A DNA stretch of 64,000 nt from the NCBI RefSeq assembly GCF_037038585.1, contig NC_092526.1:40559501-40623500 (forward strand). Reading direction: 5' to 3'. The DNA comes from Patagioenas fasciata. Taxonomy: Eukaryota; Chordata; Aves; Columbiformes; Columbidae. Position numbers and translations under genes: made by a program. Below the pieces are notes generated by a model. It did not search any database, was not told the origin of the DNA, and saw only the letters and a list, made by a program, of their open reading frames with translations. This document shows, piece after piece, positions 23,096-34,600 of this stretch. Positions within the stretch are counted from its first letter, which is position 1. Every line of letters begins with the position of its first letter.

Positions 23096-23759
23096 TGTCT
23101 TGGTTTTGTTAAAAAACAAGTTTCTCTTTTAGTGAATTTTTGCCTGTCAGCTAAAGCCTTCATATTAGCTGCATTTTCCTGGAGAACCCGACACATGTTT
23201 CAGTTAAACCTAGCAATGGAATGCAAACTTATTGATAAGCACGGATGGACATCTCGCGAGAGGGGCAACGAGAAAACTGATGACCGAGAGACTGACCAAT
23301 GGTGTATAACATTCCATTCACGTGAATACTTCATATAAAAGTGGGAGATCACGAGGATCTCGGCCCTTTTTCCTTTTCCCTTTTTTCCTCATGGCCGACA
23401 TTAGGAGAGGACCTTGCTGGTCGTCCCTGCGAACTGAGGCCTAGTGAGAGACTGAATCCAGCTCCGGTTGGCTACAGAGTCTAATCCAGGACTTTGGGTG
23501 CTGGCTCTGCAGTTGCTGAGACTTACAAGATTGGTTTTGTATATTTTGTATTATTTTCTCTATTCTTATCAGTAGCATTAGTAAAACATCTTTAACTTTT
23601 CCAACTCTCTTCTCTCTGTCCTTCTTTCCCTCCCGATCGCCTGTCCTGAGTGGGAAGGGGGGAGAGGGGGGGGCAAAAGGGGGAAGTGGCGGGGGGAGAG
23701 GAGGTTAACAATACATCTGCCAGGGCTTGATTGTCACCCCGCAATCTTAACCCTCGACA
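23096..23759 (+). repeat. 3' LTR
   Basis: A 664-bp LTR starting TGTCTTGG and ending CCCTCGACA. It is a near-identical partner of the 5' LTR and is followed at once by the second ACAAG. Confidence 0.95.
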
Positions 23760-23764
23760 ACAAG
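23760..23764 (+). repeat. Target-site duplication, right copy (ACAAG)
   Basis: The second copy of the 5-bp duplication flanking the provirus. After it the arm sequence resumes with CAATTGCACAATTCC. Confidence 0.93.
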
Positions 23765-24460
23765 CAATTGCACAATTCCAGAAACGCCACTCAGAAATGA
23801 GCATCTGGGAATTCCCGACGATCTCTTGCTTTTTAGCACATGGCACAGAAGTCATTGCAGGTTAAACATGCCATTCTCTGTTTGTAATCTGACACACCTC
23901 TAGTTCAAGAGAGGCAGATCTGAATAATGTCAGAGAGGATGTGCCCATACTAGTTAGGGGTCAATGAGAAAAGCATAACCAGCATGGTCTGGACACCAAA
24001 CGTCTCCTGAGAAAAATCTAGCTCTGGACTCGCTGCTGCACAGCTTCATCTCCTAAATGGGCTGTATTTTGTTGCCACTTCTCCCCAGGTTTCAAGATTG
24101 CCCGCAGGAGATCTTACAGATCACAGCCAGCCAACAGTTCAACTCATCAAAACTCCACAACACTGGAATTTTGCACCGTTCTGAGAGCTAAGAGTGAACC
24201 CTTATCCAGGCGGTGGGAAAACCCATCCTGCCAGCAGCCCGTGCAACAGGAAAACCCGCAGCAACCTGAACACGGGCAGCTCTTCCCGCTCCCCAGAGCA
24301 GCGCGTTAACAAGCCACCTCAAAACCACTAGAGTGGAGAGAAGGACAAACTCCCTAGGGAAGGTGAGAAACTGATGTTAAACTGAACAAACAGGTAGCAA
24401 GATACAAAATTCTGGGCAGGGATTCATCCCAGTGAACAGCATCATTTCCATCTCCGCAGC
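23765..24460 (-). repeat. Left inverted-repeat arm, segment 2 (non-CR1)
   Basis: The continuation of the left arm past the provirus. It matches the reverse complement of about 44050–44745; in the first 300 bases I saw a single difference. Homology ends near CTCCGCAGCCAACAG. It has no coding signal and no repeat family that I recognise. It ends about 530 bp before the likely CASP18 polyadenylation signal. Confidence 0.9.
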
Positions 24461-24986
24461 CAACAGTCTTCCCTGACTCCTCTAAGCATCTCCCTTTACA
24501 AACAGCACCGCTCTGACCTTGCCTGCTTGCAGTTCAGGCCTGCAGGGCTCCAACTCAGCGACTTCGCTCTCCTACCAGCCTCCTGACTCCGCTCTCTGGT
24601 GGCAGCACTTCTGTTGGCTGAAAACAAAACACAGAATTGAGTGCCAGGACTGGTTTGCTGTGGCATTGGCCTTCAGAGAGGAGAGGCCATTGCCCCTCAC
24701 CATTCTCCAAGTTGTGCTACGGAGGAAAAAGTCAGAGAATGGCAGATCTGACTTCCTTTTTACGTCTCAGCTCTGAGGAAGGCCACGGGAACATCTCAGC
24801 CACTCTTGCTACTATCCCTCCAGCTGCTAATGAAGGGATATCACTCTGCTGCCCCTCGAACGCTCCAACGAGAGCAAAATAACTTCTGCCGCTGCAGTGG
24901 AAGTGTTCATCACGCTGACTGCTCCGTCAGCTCCTCCAAATGAGAAACACACACCACAAACAAAGGTGATGTGAAAAGCAAGAGTA

Positions 24987-24992
24987 TTTATT
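24987..24992 (-). other. CASP18: Candidate CASP18 polyadenylation signal
   Basis: AATAAA on the minus strand about 785 nt past the CASP18 stop. The interval between (24993–25776) would be 3' UTR and shows no coding signal. Confidence 0.5.
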
Positions 24993-25776
24993 ACAACAGA
25001 AACCAGAGTCTACAGGAGCCAGAGCAGCTGCCAGAAGGAGAAGGCACCTCAAAGCAGTGGATCTAACAAAGTGGGACCTTCCAGCGATTGACAGCCATTC
25101 AAAACACACTGTCCCGAGAGCTCTGAGGAAAAACACAATTAGAACCCTTACTACTGAAAAACCTAAATAGCACTGCTGTTTGGCCAAGTAAATTAATGGC
25201 AAACCGCAAGCCAAATATTTTGAGGAAAAGAACCAAATGTATTATCATAATCATCTTGTTTTGGTTCTTCTGGACAGCAATGTTATTTTCCATGAAAAAT
25301 TACACAGCTCCTAGAGACAGCCAGCGATTCACCTCTGGGTAAATCAGTTACAATCTTACACGTGCTCCCTGGGAAGGGATCTAGCATTTGAAATCTATCC
25401 GTTCTTTTCTTCAGATTTCAGGGATTTAACTCAGAAATAGAACTTCCATTGGCATTTCCAATAACTCTTAAATATCATTGTACTCGGAAGTGCTTCCTCA
25501 ATGGAAACCCAGGCTGAAAGACTCCTCTGCTTGTGCAGGACAGCAAGCCAGCTCTGTCCCCACGGCCTCCCCACACTGCTACAGACCCCGTGGCCAGGAG
25601 ATCCATTAAACAGGGGAACTGGAAAATTGAGGTCCCATGGCCCCTTGAAGGACTGGGGGTAACTACACAGATCCAGATCATTTCTTTTGCAAATTCTCTT
25701 CCCTGTGAAAGCCCAATTCCACATGTGATTCCAAACCGAGTGTATCCTTATTCTTCTACTTTTCAGTTGACGGACA

Positions 25777-28700
25777 TTATGGAATTTGGAAGATCAACTG
25801 CTTTCGTAGGGTTGACGTTATCTTTGGCATCTGCTTCTGTCCTTTAAATACTCTGCTGCCCACTTCCTTGTTCACTTCTGTCAGGATGGTTACGAGATCC
25901 TTGCGGCTTGAACAAAAAACGAAGAAAAGTGACACTGAAATACACGGTACTTGCAGGCAGGCCGAGAAGCTGGTCTGTGTTTGCTCCAATAACGTGGCAC
26001 CTCAGAGAAGGCTGGTTATCTTTCCCTCCCTAAGCCTGTCTCTGACGTTGCTCCACTGTGCAAGCACAGAATTTGCTGGGTTTGGAGGAATAAAAACAAC
26101 CTCCATCACTTTACCAGCAAACACGGTCCCTTACTTTGGCTACAGTCACAAGAGCGCACTGAGATGTAACAGGACCAAACTTCTGGGTCTTCCGAGCCCT
26201 CCTCTGGACATCACGAGAAAGTGATGTCTGAAGGGAAATTCTATTTTCTAATCAAGTTTGTGATGGAGATGGGAAGGAGGCAACCACGCAAATTAGGACT
26301 AAAGAACATTGATTTTTTTTTGTCTGTGTAGTCACTCAACAAATTCAGCTCTCATCAGGTATCACTGGAAGAAAAATCTTTTATCAACCAAGAATTGTTA
26401 AAAAATATGCGCACACATACACACACTTGTTTCTCTGTGATGTTCCAGCTTTACAACCCTGGTCCTGTCACACGCAAACTAGGGGAAGTCACTTGTACTT
26501 TGGTTCATCTGTAGAAGAATAACACCACCCAGTCCCACCAGCCCTGTTCTGCACTGCCCTCCAGCTGAAAAGCGCTACAGAGCACAAGCGCAAACCGCAG
26601 ATGTTTCAGCACAGCAGGCCTGTGCATGTCAGTCTGCAAACCCTCAAAACAGTACTTACAGTGGGCAAAGCAACTTCATCTTTTCACAGAGGCACTGAAC
26701 GTAAACACTGCCAGTCCTTATGTCGCGGTAGCACTCATAGTCTTCCACTGTAGCCATGCCAACCAGAATATCGGCCTGATCGGGGATGGAAGTCGGAGGG
26801 ACAGCATCTGTCTGAAGATGTTCAGAAAAATCTTCTCTCATTGTGACAGGCGGTTGACCGACAGAGCCTTGGCAAGCCTGGATGAAAAACAGCTTGGGTT
26901 TGCCAACGAGAGAAGGACAATTAGATCCACTGAAGTAGGAGAGTAAATCTTTAATATTTACAAGTTCATCATCAACGCCTTTTACTTTGTCTTTTTCACC
27001 ATGGGACAAAATGAAGCAAACGAAACAGTCCATGTTACTATGGTCTTTTTTGCTGTATTCTTCAACTTTTGCACGTATTTGTTCTGCTCCTAGATCCATG
27101 TGCTCAACTGTCTCAAACTGAAGCCACGTAAAGACGTCCTTCACAGCCTCTGGGGAAAAAAAAAGTCAGAAGGCACTTGTTACAACAGAAACAGTGACAA
27201 GGAAGATGCTGAAGCACCAGTGTCAGTGCAGCAGAACAGATATTAGCAGAAGTGTCCAGATCCCACCAACAAACTCACCTGACCGACTCTTAGCCTGACA
27301 AATCTAATTAGAAGAAGCCAAAAGCCTATTTATTTTTTTTTAACACAACTGTGTTAAGCATCACACTATCTAAACCAGTTCTCAGGTCATCTGATTAAAT
27401 TGGTATAAATTCGTGAAGCTTCCTGTGTTAAAGCAAGCTTTAACTGTGCATTGCATAATAATCCCAGATGCTGAAGAACAATACTTAGCAAGTTAAAGAG
27501 GTACCTCTTTAGACAACAAATTCTGCCACTCTTACATGAAATGGGTCCCTCGCTCTGTGAAAATGATCAGTGCAGCAAGAAGCAATACAGGGTACCCTGC
27601 TGAACAGTGCTCTGCAGACTTCTCAGCAAATGTTGAATTAATTGTTGTGTGGGCAGCTAGGAAGCAAGCAGCCTGTAGACAGGCTGGATGGGGTTAGAAT
27701 ATCAGTGGTCTGTGCTCTCATGAAACAGATTTTGCTTTTTTAAGATAAACTCTCGTTTATCTTAAGTGACCCTTGCAGGAAGACAGGTTTTAAGGAAAAT
27801 TATAAAGCAGTAGAATTTATTTGAGCACTAAAGAAAATGTAAGGACTTAAAAATATTACTCCCTGACAGCTAAGAATTAAAAGCAATCCAAAAGTGAAAA
27901 GGTGTAATAGCAGTCTCCTTCATTATTTGGTACATAGGACCAATTAAGACTATGCTTTTCACCTAGAACAGAAAGTGGTTCCTTCTTTAAGCCATCAGCT
28001 AAGCTGTTGGAAATGCCATATTGCCAGTTTCTACAAAGACTGTCATTCCAGTTACTCTGGAGGCAAAGGAGCTCAATGGACATGATTCTTCTTCACAGGA
28101 AAGATTAGATAATTCAGAGTATTACCACGGAAAACAAAATTAAACAGTACTTACCTCCATCTTTCTGTGTGCCTTCTCTGGATTGAGACAGATTCCTAAA
28201 CTTGTAGTTGTTAAGAATCACACAGTAACCATGGGGGTTATTTTTCATCTTATATGACTCCACAAGCTGTAGAAGCAAAGAAAGCAAATACGAAAGCAGT
28301 GCTGAGCATCCAGAAGAGAAATACGCTATACACAGATGGTCGGTCCTTCATGTCCAAGAGCAAAAACATCCCAAGGACCAAGATACAAGAAAGGAAAAGC
28401 CTAAGAATACAAGCTAGTTACAGGAGAGAGGAATCTGCTCTGTCTGCGAGAATCCCTCCTCCTCCCTCTGTGGTCAGTGCATGATTTTGGCACGTCAGAA
28501 AGTGAGTATCCAGAAACACAAATGTGCACGTGCAGAGGAATGCACCCTACATTCCCTCGGAGAGTCCCTGTGGGTTTCTAGTGAGGCAGAAGATTCTACT
28601 GTTCCCTTCCCATCTGTCCAGGAGTCTCCTGGCCAGAATTTTAATGTCCCAGTCCCCAGTGAGACTGGTTTTCTTCACACAACAGCTGCTCCTTCATTTC

Positions 28701-31700
28701 TTGCCTAAAAGGTGGCTGACATGCAGGTCCTCACAAATGAGCAAGGCTTGGTCTTGTTTTGAAAATAGGAATTGTTCCTGGCCCTACATATAAAGCCAGA
28801 ACCCTTCCCTTTCACCTCTTCCACCTGCTTAGTTTCAAAAAATTCTGCTCCCTCCTCCCAGGAGTTGGATAAATACTTCAAAGGCAATCTTGAGGTACTT
28901 CTCACCGGTTGTGCTGTCTGCCACTCTGCTCCTTGTTCTGCTGCATGCACAGGCACTGGATGGTGGAGTTTTTCCTTAGAATTGTCTTCTAAGAGGGAGA
29001 AGATAAACAGAACATTTCAGGACTAAAAAGATGCATCTTCCACTATGCATATTACAACACTTGAACAGCAGAAGGAGCGAGGTGGAGGGTGGTTTCCCAT
29101 TTTGGTACAGTGTACACTACAGCTAGTTCATTTACTTCTGAGGCCATTGAGAACTTCACTGTCTGGGTGGATGCACCAAGGATGCAGTGTACCAGAACAA
29201 TGGAAGATCTCCAAGTAACAAAACACTTCTTAAAATACACCTGCCTCAAATAAGTGAAGAAATCATCAAATCCATGACTCTACCCAAGAAAATAAATCAC
29301 AGTACCCCTTTTACAAATTACACATGTGTTTAAATGGAATTTAATTGCCAGGAGAACGAGATCTACAAGACGGGTTCTTTTGCTGCTTATCAAGGGGTAT
29401 AAAATAATAACAACACTATGAAAAAGCCATTCCCCTGACACAGGGCTTGCTTACACTAACCACCCCTGGCAATCTTCTTCTGCTTTATTAGAGACAGGGA
29501 GCTCCACGGGCTGTATAGGTGTGCCTAAAGAAACACACGTCCCGAGTCACCCAAAAGGAGGTTCTAGGGAAAAAAAATTCATGTCTTTGCTGTTGGCTGC
29601 CATATCCTGATTCCCAGTGAGGCCCAGCTGTGGTGTCACAACTCACTAGCCCAGCTGCAACAGCCCAGATACACTGAAGTCCTTGAAATTTCACATCTGG
29701 TCCAGAAAGATAATGGTTACACTTTAATCAAGTACCTGGTCTGCAGGGACTTGTCCTTTGACTAAGAGCAAACAGCCTGGCTAACAGAAAATAACACTAT
29801 CTCCCAATACAAGTTTCCCAAGGCAACTGCCACTCTTTCAGTGACTGAAAAGCTATCCTGGTCCCAAACCAGCACTGCACTGTTTCCTGAAAAGAAAAAC
29901 CACATTTAAGGCAAAGAGGATGGAGTAGCAGAGCATTTACAAGGCACGGAATGTATTTCAAGGAGAGGTACAGGAAGGCATAACGGGATAATGAAGTGGT
30001 GGAAAACTTCAGAGATCACAGGTACCAAGAGCCACTCTGCCTGTCCTAGAATAGGGTAAGGTCTCTCTCTTATCTCTGCACTCCTAAGCTGCCAAGGATG
30101 GAGGCACAAAAATCACAAGAAAACCCCAGCTCTACTCTTAAACAGCAAATTAAATAATTTACCTTGTTTTCTTTCTTCGTAGGCATCAATTTTCTTCTTT
30201 ACATCAGGTCTAACTTTCTTTAATGTATCTTTCAGCATTGCCAGGTCATCTTCTTTAATTATCCCTTTTTTTTCCATTTCCAATAAGATCTTCAACAAGG
30301 ACTGGTAAAACAAAACCATATGACAGTGACCTTCAATGACTGCAGTATCGGGCGCTTCTGGACAACACTCTCATTCCCAGAGACCGCCCAGCTGAAGACC
30401 AACTCTTTTTTTTTCCTCCAAATCTCGCTCGAACCAGGGTCAGGATGCAAAACAACTGAAGAAACAGATCGCTAAGGCTGACAGGATCATTAGAACTTGC
30501 CTGTGGTGGGGTTATCCCACTTCGTTTCAGCAGAGCAAAGCACCGATGTGGGTAACGACATGGCATCTGCTGTGCCTCTGTTCAGATGAACTGCTGTTAA
30601 GTCATTTAGCTGTGCCGTTTTCTATTACAGAAAAGGTGTTCAGGGCTAATTTTGGTTTTTAAAGCTCAACAGTGCGCCAAGTTGCAGGTAAACCTGCTAG
30701 GTGCCACAATACAAGTAGGACTTCTAAGGAAGCTTCTCAATAATAACAAGCATTTTTATAACACTGTTCATTATTTACAAAACACTTATTAAACTAGCTC
30801 ATCAAACCTCTTAATACTTTTGTGGGGGAGTTAATAAAATGCTGTTACCCCAAGCTACAATAAAAAATATAATGTACCAAATGGCACACAAAAATTTGTG
30901 GTTGAACTCATATTAGAACTCAATTTTCGGTCTCCAAAATGTTGTTTTTCCTCCAGCAAACATCACTCTTCCTAGATATAGCATATGTACAAATGTCTTC
31001 TAAATGCCAAGCAAAGACAAAAGGAAGAGTATGATGGATTTTGCAAGAAAAAAAAATATATTAGGGAGAGAGGTGGTAGAGAGAAAGTAGGAACAGGAGA
31101 ACAGGACAGAGAAAAGATACGAAGAGGAAGAAAAAGGTGCATTCTCTCACACAGCAGCTCCCAGCTAACATCACAATTCTTTCCACAACACGTTTTAGTG
31201 AGGGAGACTGTTTTCTCTTTCCTCCCTTCTCACAAGAACTAGCGGACACTGAACTAGCCATGCAAGAAATATATCAAGATCACTTTGCGTACAGCATTCT
31301 CCTGGAGCTTGTTCTTTGGTATTTGTCCTTTGAGCACGAACTTCACGGATGCAACATCGTCTGCAGTCAAGTCCTCTGCAATTCCATACAGCAGTAGCCT
31401 GGCAATAAAAAATAGAGAAAAACTGATTCAGATAAAGTAATGAGAAGTAAACACTGCAATTACACGTTTGGACTGCAAAATGTAAACGTCACAACAGTCA
31501 CGCTGTAATAAACACAGTTGTGCTGGGGTATTCATCAGACAGAAAACAGGCAGAAAACAAGACGGTGCCCAACAGAACGGAGCATGTTTTGCATGCACAG
31601 TGCTCACCTGTGGGCCGACACCTGTGCCCTGCCCGGGATGCAGAGCTCTCTGTCCATCTTCTCGCGGCTGCAGCCCAGCCAGGTCAGCAGGTCCATGCGG

Positions 31701-31915
31701 TGGATGCGATAGAGCAGCTCCCTGAGGAAGGAGAGGTTCTCCGCCTCCAGCATCCCCGTCTCCTGCAGCACCTCGAAAAAGGCCTTGGGCTCCGAAATGG
31801 CTTCCAGCTTCCTCCTAGGAATGTAGTCTAGGCTGAGGAACTTGAGAGCCTCCAGTTCATCTGTGACCAAAGCCTCAGAAATGTCAAAAAGGAGTTTGTG
31901 GAAGTCTGTATTCAT
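25777..31915 (-). CDS. CASP18: Caspase-18, DED-containing initiator-type caspase
   Basis: Caspase-18 is a CASP8/CASP10 relative kept in birds, monotremes and marsupials and lost in placentals. Its cellular role is poorly known. Coding exons in transcript order: 31915–31608, 31398–31293, 30301–30163, 28988–28906, 28266–28155, 27149–26660 and 25906–25777 (1368 bp, 455 residues). DED1 has LKFLSLDYIP and RIHRMDLL. DED2 has SVKFVLKGQIP, with Val in place of the usual Leu, and LLKILLEMEKKGII. The protease has catalytic His299 in CFILSHGEKD and Cys342 in [10 protein letters not shown], then DQADILVGMATVEDYE. The p10 part has KDLVTILTEVNKEVG and ends QLIFQIP. A TDA before p10 could be a processing site. 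All residues needed for activity appear present. The ATG exon opens at an acceptor near 31934, so an upstream leader exon is expected. The 28988–28906 linker exon is the least certain piece, but its phases fit. Confidence 0.93.
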
Positions 31916-33251
31916 TTCACATCAGGATTTGGATCTAAACACAAACAGAAGTTGATTTCATTTGTCAGTAACACTCATGCAATGATGTGATGATAAAAGG
32001 TAGAAGATCGGTAGAATAACCCCAAATGTACTCCCAGCTCTCATTCAATTTGTTAAATTCAACCCAAATACAGATCACGTCAACTCTTTTAAAACGGCCA
32101 GCAGAATTCTTGTCAAACTAGTTCTGTTTCATTGCGCATCAAATACCACCTCCCTTCTCCACCACTTCCTCCAGCAGCTTTAGAAATATGAAACTTGGCT
32201 CACAGATCCAACTTTTGAGCACAAGTTAGAAAATCCCAAGTGCAAGCCTTGCGGCTATCTCAGCCTGGCACCTAGAGCACCTGCCTCTCTGCTAAGAGAA
32301 CCATGTACCGCTTTATTCTCTCCGCCTTTATTTCTAAGACACCTAAGGAGCCCTGAAGAGAAACTATAAAAACGCATTCTGCAGAGTCTCTCGTTCTGCT
32401 GAACGCACTGCGAGACAGAAAAGTTGACAACAGCAAAACAAGACTTCCTACTCCTACACTACTGGAATATTAGACAATCCATTCGAATGTTACTACTAGT
32501 GCAAGTGTGTCAATGCCAGGGCTAATAACTCCATGGTAGCTCAGCTAATGGTATCAGTACTACTGTAAAGATTAAAATAAATCAAACCTCTACTCTCCTC
32601 CAAGAAGCACTTTGCAGCAAAGAAGGTTTTTGTGGCATGCCCTCGGTCAGTATTCTGTTAGTTAGCGGGAGTGAACATGCAACTGAATCTTGAACCTTTG
32701 ACTAGCAAAAAAATTGGTAAAACAGCAAAACATGCATTGTCACGCAGCATATGTGATCTGTGCTCTGTCCCCAAAAACGATTTAAGTCCATTCAAACTGA
32801 ACTTTTAAAGAGACTAGAATTCAGAGAGTTCAGCTCATATCACCACAAAATCACTAGTATCTGAATGACTCATACGTGTTTAACCTCATGAGTCAATGAT
32901 CTCTGATCTGACTGCATATTTTTACATCCACACGGGACAGAGAAGAATATTTCTTGGTAAGTAGTTATGAAGTTATCTCCTCTCTCCCATAAATCATGCC
33001 TTTCGTTTAAGGCACAAGGCACGTTCTTCCAAAAGTAAACCTTTATGGTAAAGAAAATTTTTCTTTTGATTTCTCCAAGGCTCTAAGTTTCAAATCCACA
33101 AAATTATTTCAGTTGGAACAGATATGCCACCGACACACCTTTAAGCCTGTCTGTAAATACAGCGAGCGCAATAAAACTGTGTTTAACCGCTTCTGTCTTT
33201 TTTTCCACTTTATTAAATTAAAGACACAAGTGATAAAACAAGCAAACTGTT

Positions 33252-33278
33252 TAATAATAATAATAATAATAATAATAA
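33252..33278 (+). repeat. (TAA)n microsatellite
   Basis: Nine TAA units in a row in non-coding DNA upstream of CASP18. Confidence 0.9.
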
Positions 33279-34301
33279 CCACTATTTTACATCACTTACA
33301 CGGGAGGACAGGCTGGAGGACTGCTGGAACGACTCTGAAAATGAGACAGTCACTCAGTTCCAGGAAAAGTGCTTCTGTACTCTGGTCTAGATTGCCATGT
33401 GACTTATAAAAAGTAAGTTATAACCGAGTAATAAAGTTGTGGTTGCTACGCAGCAGTGCCCTACTCCACCTGCCTAATGCTAGTTTCAGGAAATTATTTA
33501 TTCCAGTGCTTGTGAGACAAATTGGTAAACAAGCCACAAAAGTAACCAGGTTTTGCTTTTAAGAGGGGACACTAAGCAGTGTAGCCAGGACTTTGTAGCA
33601 CGCTGTATGTTTGCTCACACACACAAATCCAAATTACAAGACAGCGAGGGAACGGTGAATCCATTATATTATATCTTCCCACTTCAAAATATCTCCGTCC
33701 CATTGTCCTGCTGTGTCACCAGATCTGCCATGACTTACTTCCTTCCTCTGAAGTCGCTCTCCAACTCTCTCTCTAGTCTATTTTTACATGCACTTTCACG
33801 GAAGATTATTTCAGAAATTAACAAAAAAGTCAATCTTCAGCACCAAATTCAGAGGCAGCACTTTGTGAATGCAGGGAACTGAAAGGCTAGACATTCCTTT
33901 AAAATTATTTACATAATATACTTCCCCATTGATGAGAGAATTTAAACGATTTTTGGCATTTTTGCCCTCTTTGAAGTCTAGAACTCTGCCTTCAGTGGTA
34001 ACGTTCCCAGTACAATCTGCTGGTCACCAGTATCTTCCTTGCAGCAGGAAATACCTGATCAACAAGCAGCACAGCTCGCAGACTCTCTGAAGCTTGTGAA
34101 GCCAGCATTATGAAGAGAGACAGTTAGGAGGGCCGAAATTTGTTATGATTTTGCAATGAAAAAAACCCCTAATTCGTTGATTTCAACCTATCTATCATTA
34201 TAAACTCAAAAATGATAACGTACCCTTCCACAGCGTGAGGCATACAACTTCCTTCCAAAAGGCACACGTTAGTAGCAGTTCGGGAAATGTGTCTGACTTA
34301 C

Positions 34302-34600
34302 TTCAGTGGCACGAGCTGTCCTGTTAGCCAGCGGCTGGGAGCAGCGCACAGGGAACCACGAGCACCGTCTGATCTCCAGGTCCAAGGGAGTTCTGTCTCC
34401 AGGTCATCCCATGCCTCAGCGTCCCTGTCCCCGCACCAGTTCCTCCATGTCCTGCCTGAAGGGGGACTCCAGCTGCAGTTGGAAAGAGGAGGCGTTTTGT
34501 GATCAGCTCCGTGTGACAAACATTTCTGGACGAGCCCAAGCCCAGGTTGGCACTTTCTAGCCAGAGGCTCTTCCCAGCACGCAGCAGTTTCAAGGACCAG
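34302..34600 (-). promoter_or_regulatory. CASP18: Candidate CASP18 leader exon / promoter region
   Basis: The minus strand has a near-perfect splice donor (CTGAA|GTAAGTC) with its last exon base at 34302, in a block richer in GC than its surroundings. The CASP18 ATG exon needs an upstream non-coding exon, because it begins at an acceptor near 31934. The 5' limit given is a guess. A transcript would decide it. Confidence 0.35.

Larger units (their letters stand above)
16831..23759 (+). mobile_element. ERV-L-type endogenous retrovirus, nearly complete, young
   Basis: A 6.93-kb fossil provirus with two LTRs (16831–17500 and 23096–23759, TG...CA ends), a tRNA-Lys-type primer site, gag- and pol-like regions and a polypurine tract, flanked by ACAAG duplications. 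Reverse transcriptase has LPQGWKHSPT and YIDDIIVWGD. There is no room for env between pol and the 3' LTR, as in ERV-L. The LTRs differ by roughly a dozen substitutions and a few small indels in about 665 bp (about 1.8%, counted by hand), suggesting a few million years. It looks largely whole but has a few breaks in its coding regions, so it is a fossil. It lies within the left inverted-repeat arm, opposite in orientation to CASP8 and CASP18. The family call rests on motifs, not a search. The Lys-type primer site also occurs in class II elements. Confidence 0.93.
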
